Assembly (NCBI GenBank): GCA_021777225.1
Contig: JAJYDQ010000034.1
Location: 1-43,318 of the forward strand
From: Deltaproteobacteria bacterium
GTDB taxonomy: Bacteria > Desulfobacterota > Desulfomonilia > Desulfomonilales > Desulfomonilaceae
DNA: 43,318 bases
Direction: 5' to 3'
The notes beneath the pieces are model-generated. The model was not told where the DNA came from, did no database searches, and worked only from the letters and a program-made list of their open reading frames with translations. Position 1 is the first letter of the stretch; every line of letters starts with the position of its first letter. The translations under genes were made by a program, and so were the position numbers. Shown one piece after another: positions 43,034-43,318 of the stretch.

Positions 43034-43139
43034 CTATAGTTTCGCGAAATCCAGATCTTTGAATCCGCGCGGATGGCGCGGCGGTTTATTTTCCCCAAAT
43101 CATTGATATCATTGGCCTATGAAGAACTATTTATAGAGA

Positions 43140-43318
43140 AATGACTTCTCGCTCCGGCGAGCATATCGAAAAAGGTGAAAGAGTTCTTTTGGCGGCTCCA
43201 AGGAGCTGTTTGGTCTCGCGATTGGTCACTTCGATACTCCAGCGGGCCCCATATCGTTGAATGATCTTGCGTGGGCTAGCCTGGATATCTGTGTCAAAGA
43301 ACACAATATCGCCGTGAT
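43140..43318 (-). pseudogene. DDE transposase C-terminal fragment, cut by window edge
   Basis: The minus strand, entering from the window end, reads HGDIVFFDTDIQASPRKIIQ, then RYGARWSIEVTNRETKQLLG. This is the last catalytic region of a DDE-type transposase of the IS701/IS4-like superfamily (the family pattern is RWSIEVTFRE.KQ.LG). After LLGAA the frame breaks, and the family's next phrase appears one frame over as RQKNSFT. The gene is therefore damaged near its 3' end. Its beginning lies outside the window. Confidence 0.65.

Overview
The window looks like a chromosomal segment of an anaerobic Desulfobacterota (former Deltaproteobacteria) bacterium, of the Desulfomonile/Syntrophobacter kind. 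This is an inference from gene content: beta-oxidation enzymes beside a Liv-type transporter, a LutB-like iron-sulfur protein, several cysteine-rich ferredoxin proteins, a YedF selenium-metabolism marker, a partial PTS (EIID, HPr, EI) and NtrC/NtrY-type signalling. No 16S rRNA is present, so the taxonomy is not proved.

Layout. 0.1-1.5 kb: LutB-like lactate-utilisation protein. 1.6-8.3 kb (minus strand): a thiolase, a DUF35 zinc-ribbon/OB-fold protein and a complete branched-chain-amino-acid-type ABC transporter (binding protein, two permeases, two ATPases), divergent from 3-hydroxyacyl-CoA dehydrogenase and acyl-CoA dehydrogenase at 8.5-10.6 kb. Together these suggest uptake and beta-oxidation of an organic acid. 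10.7-16.6 kb: a remnant of trmO, then a minus-strand histidine kinase, a sigma-54 response regulator and a large fusion of a cyclic-nucleotide-binding domain, a degenerate NtrC-type AAA+ domain and a NapH-like membrane polyferredoxin. This is the most unusual locus in the window. 16.8-19.7 kb: a secreted protein of unknown function, an HTH-like/iron-sulfur protein, a cupin and a glycine-rich secreted protein. 20.3-24.1 kb (minus strand): EIID, HPr, EI, smpB and tmRNA (ssrA). 24.4-31.3 kb: housekeeping and signalling genes (proC, yedF, an NtrY-like kinase, a zincin, pth, a methyltransferase). 31.4-34.9 kb: a PilZ-like protein, an exported Ntn-type (choloylglycine hydrolase family) hydrolase, an alpha/beta hydrolase and an Asp/Glu-racemase family protein. 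35-37.6 kb: a membrane-anchored protein and purB.

From 37.6 kb to the end the sequence looks like accessory, decaying DNA. It holds fragments of three different transposases, a frameshifted DUF488 gene, and small iron/oxygen-related genes (hemerythrin, two-repeat ferritin-like protein, ABM-domain protein, divergent NRAMP transporter). No CRISPR array, complete insertion sequence, rRNA or tRNA was recognised.
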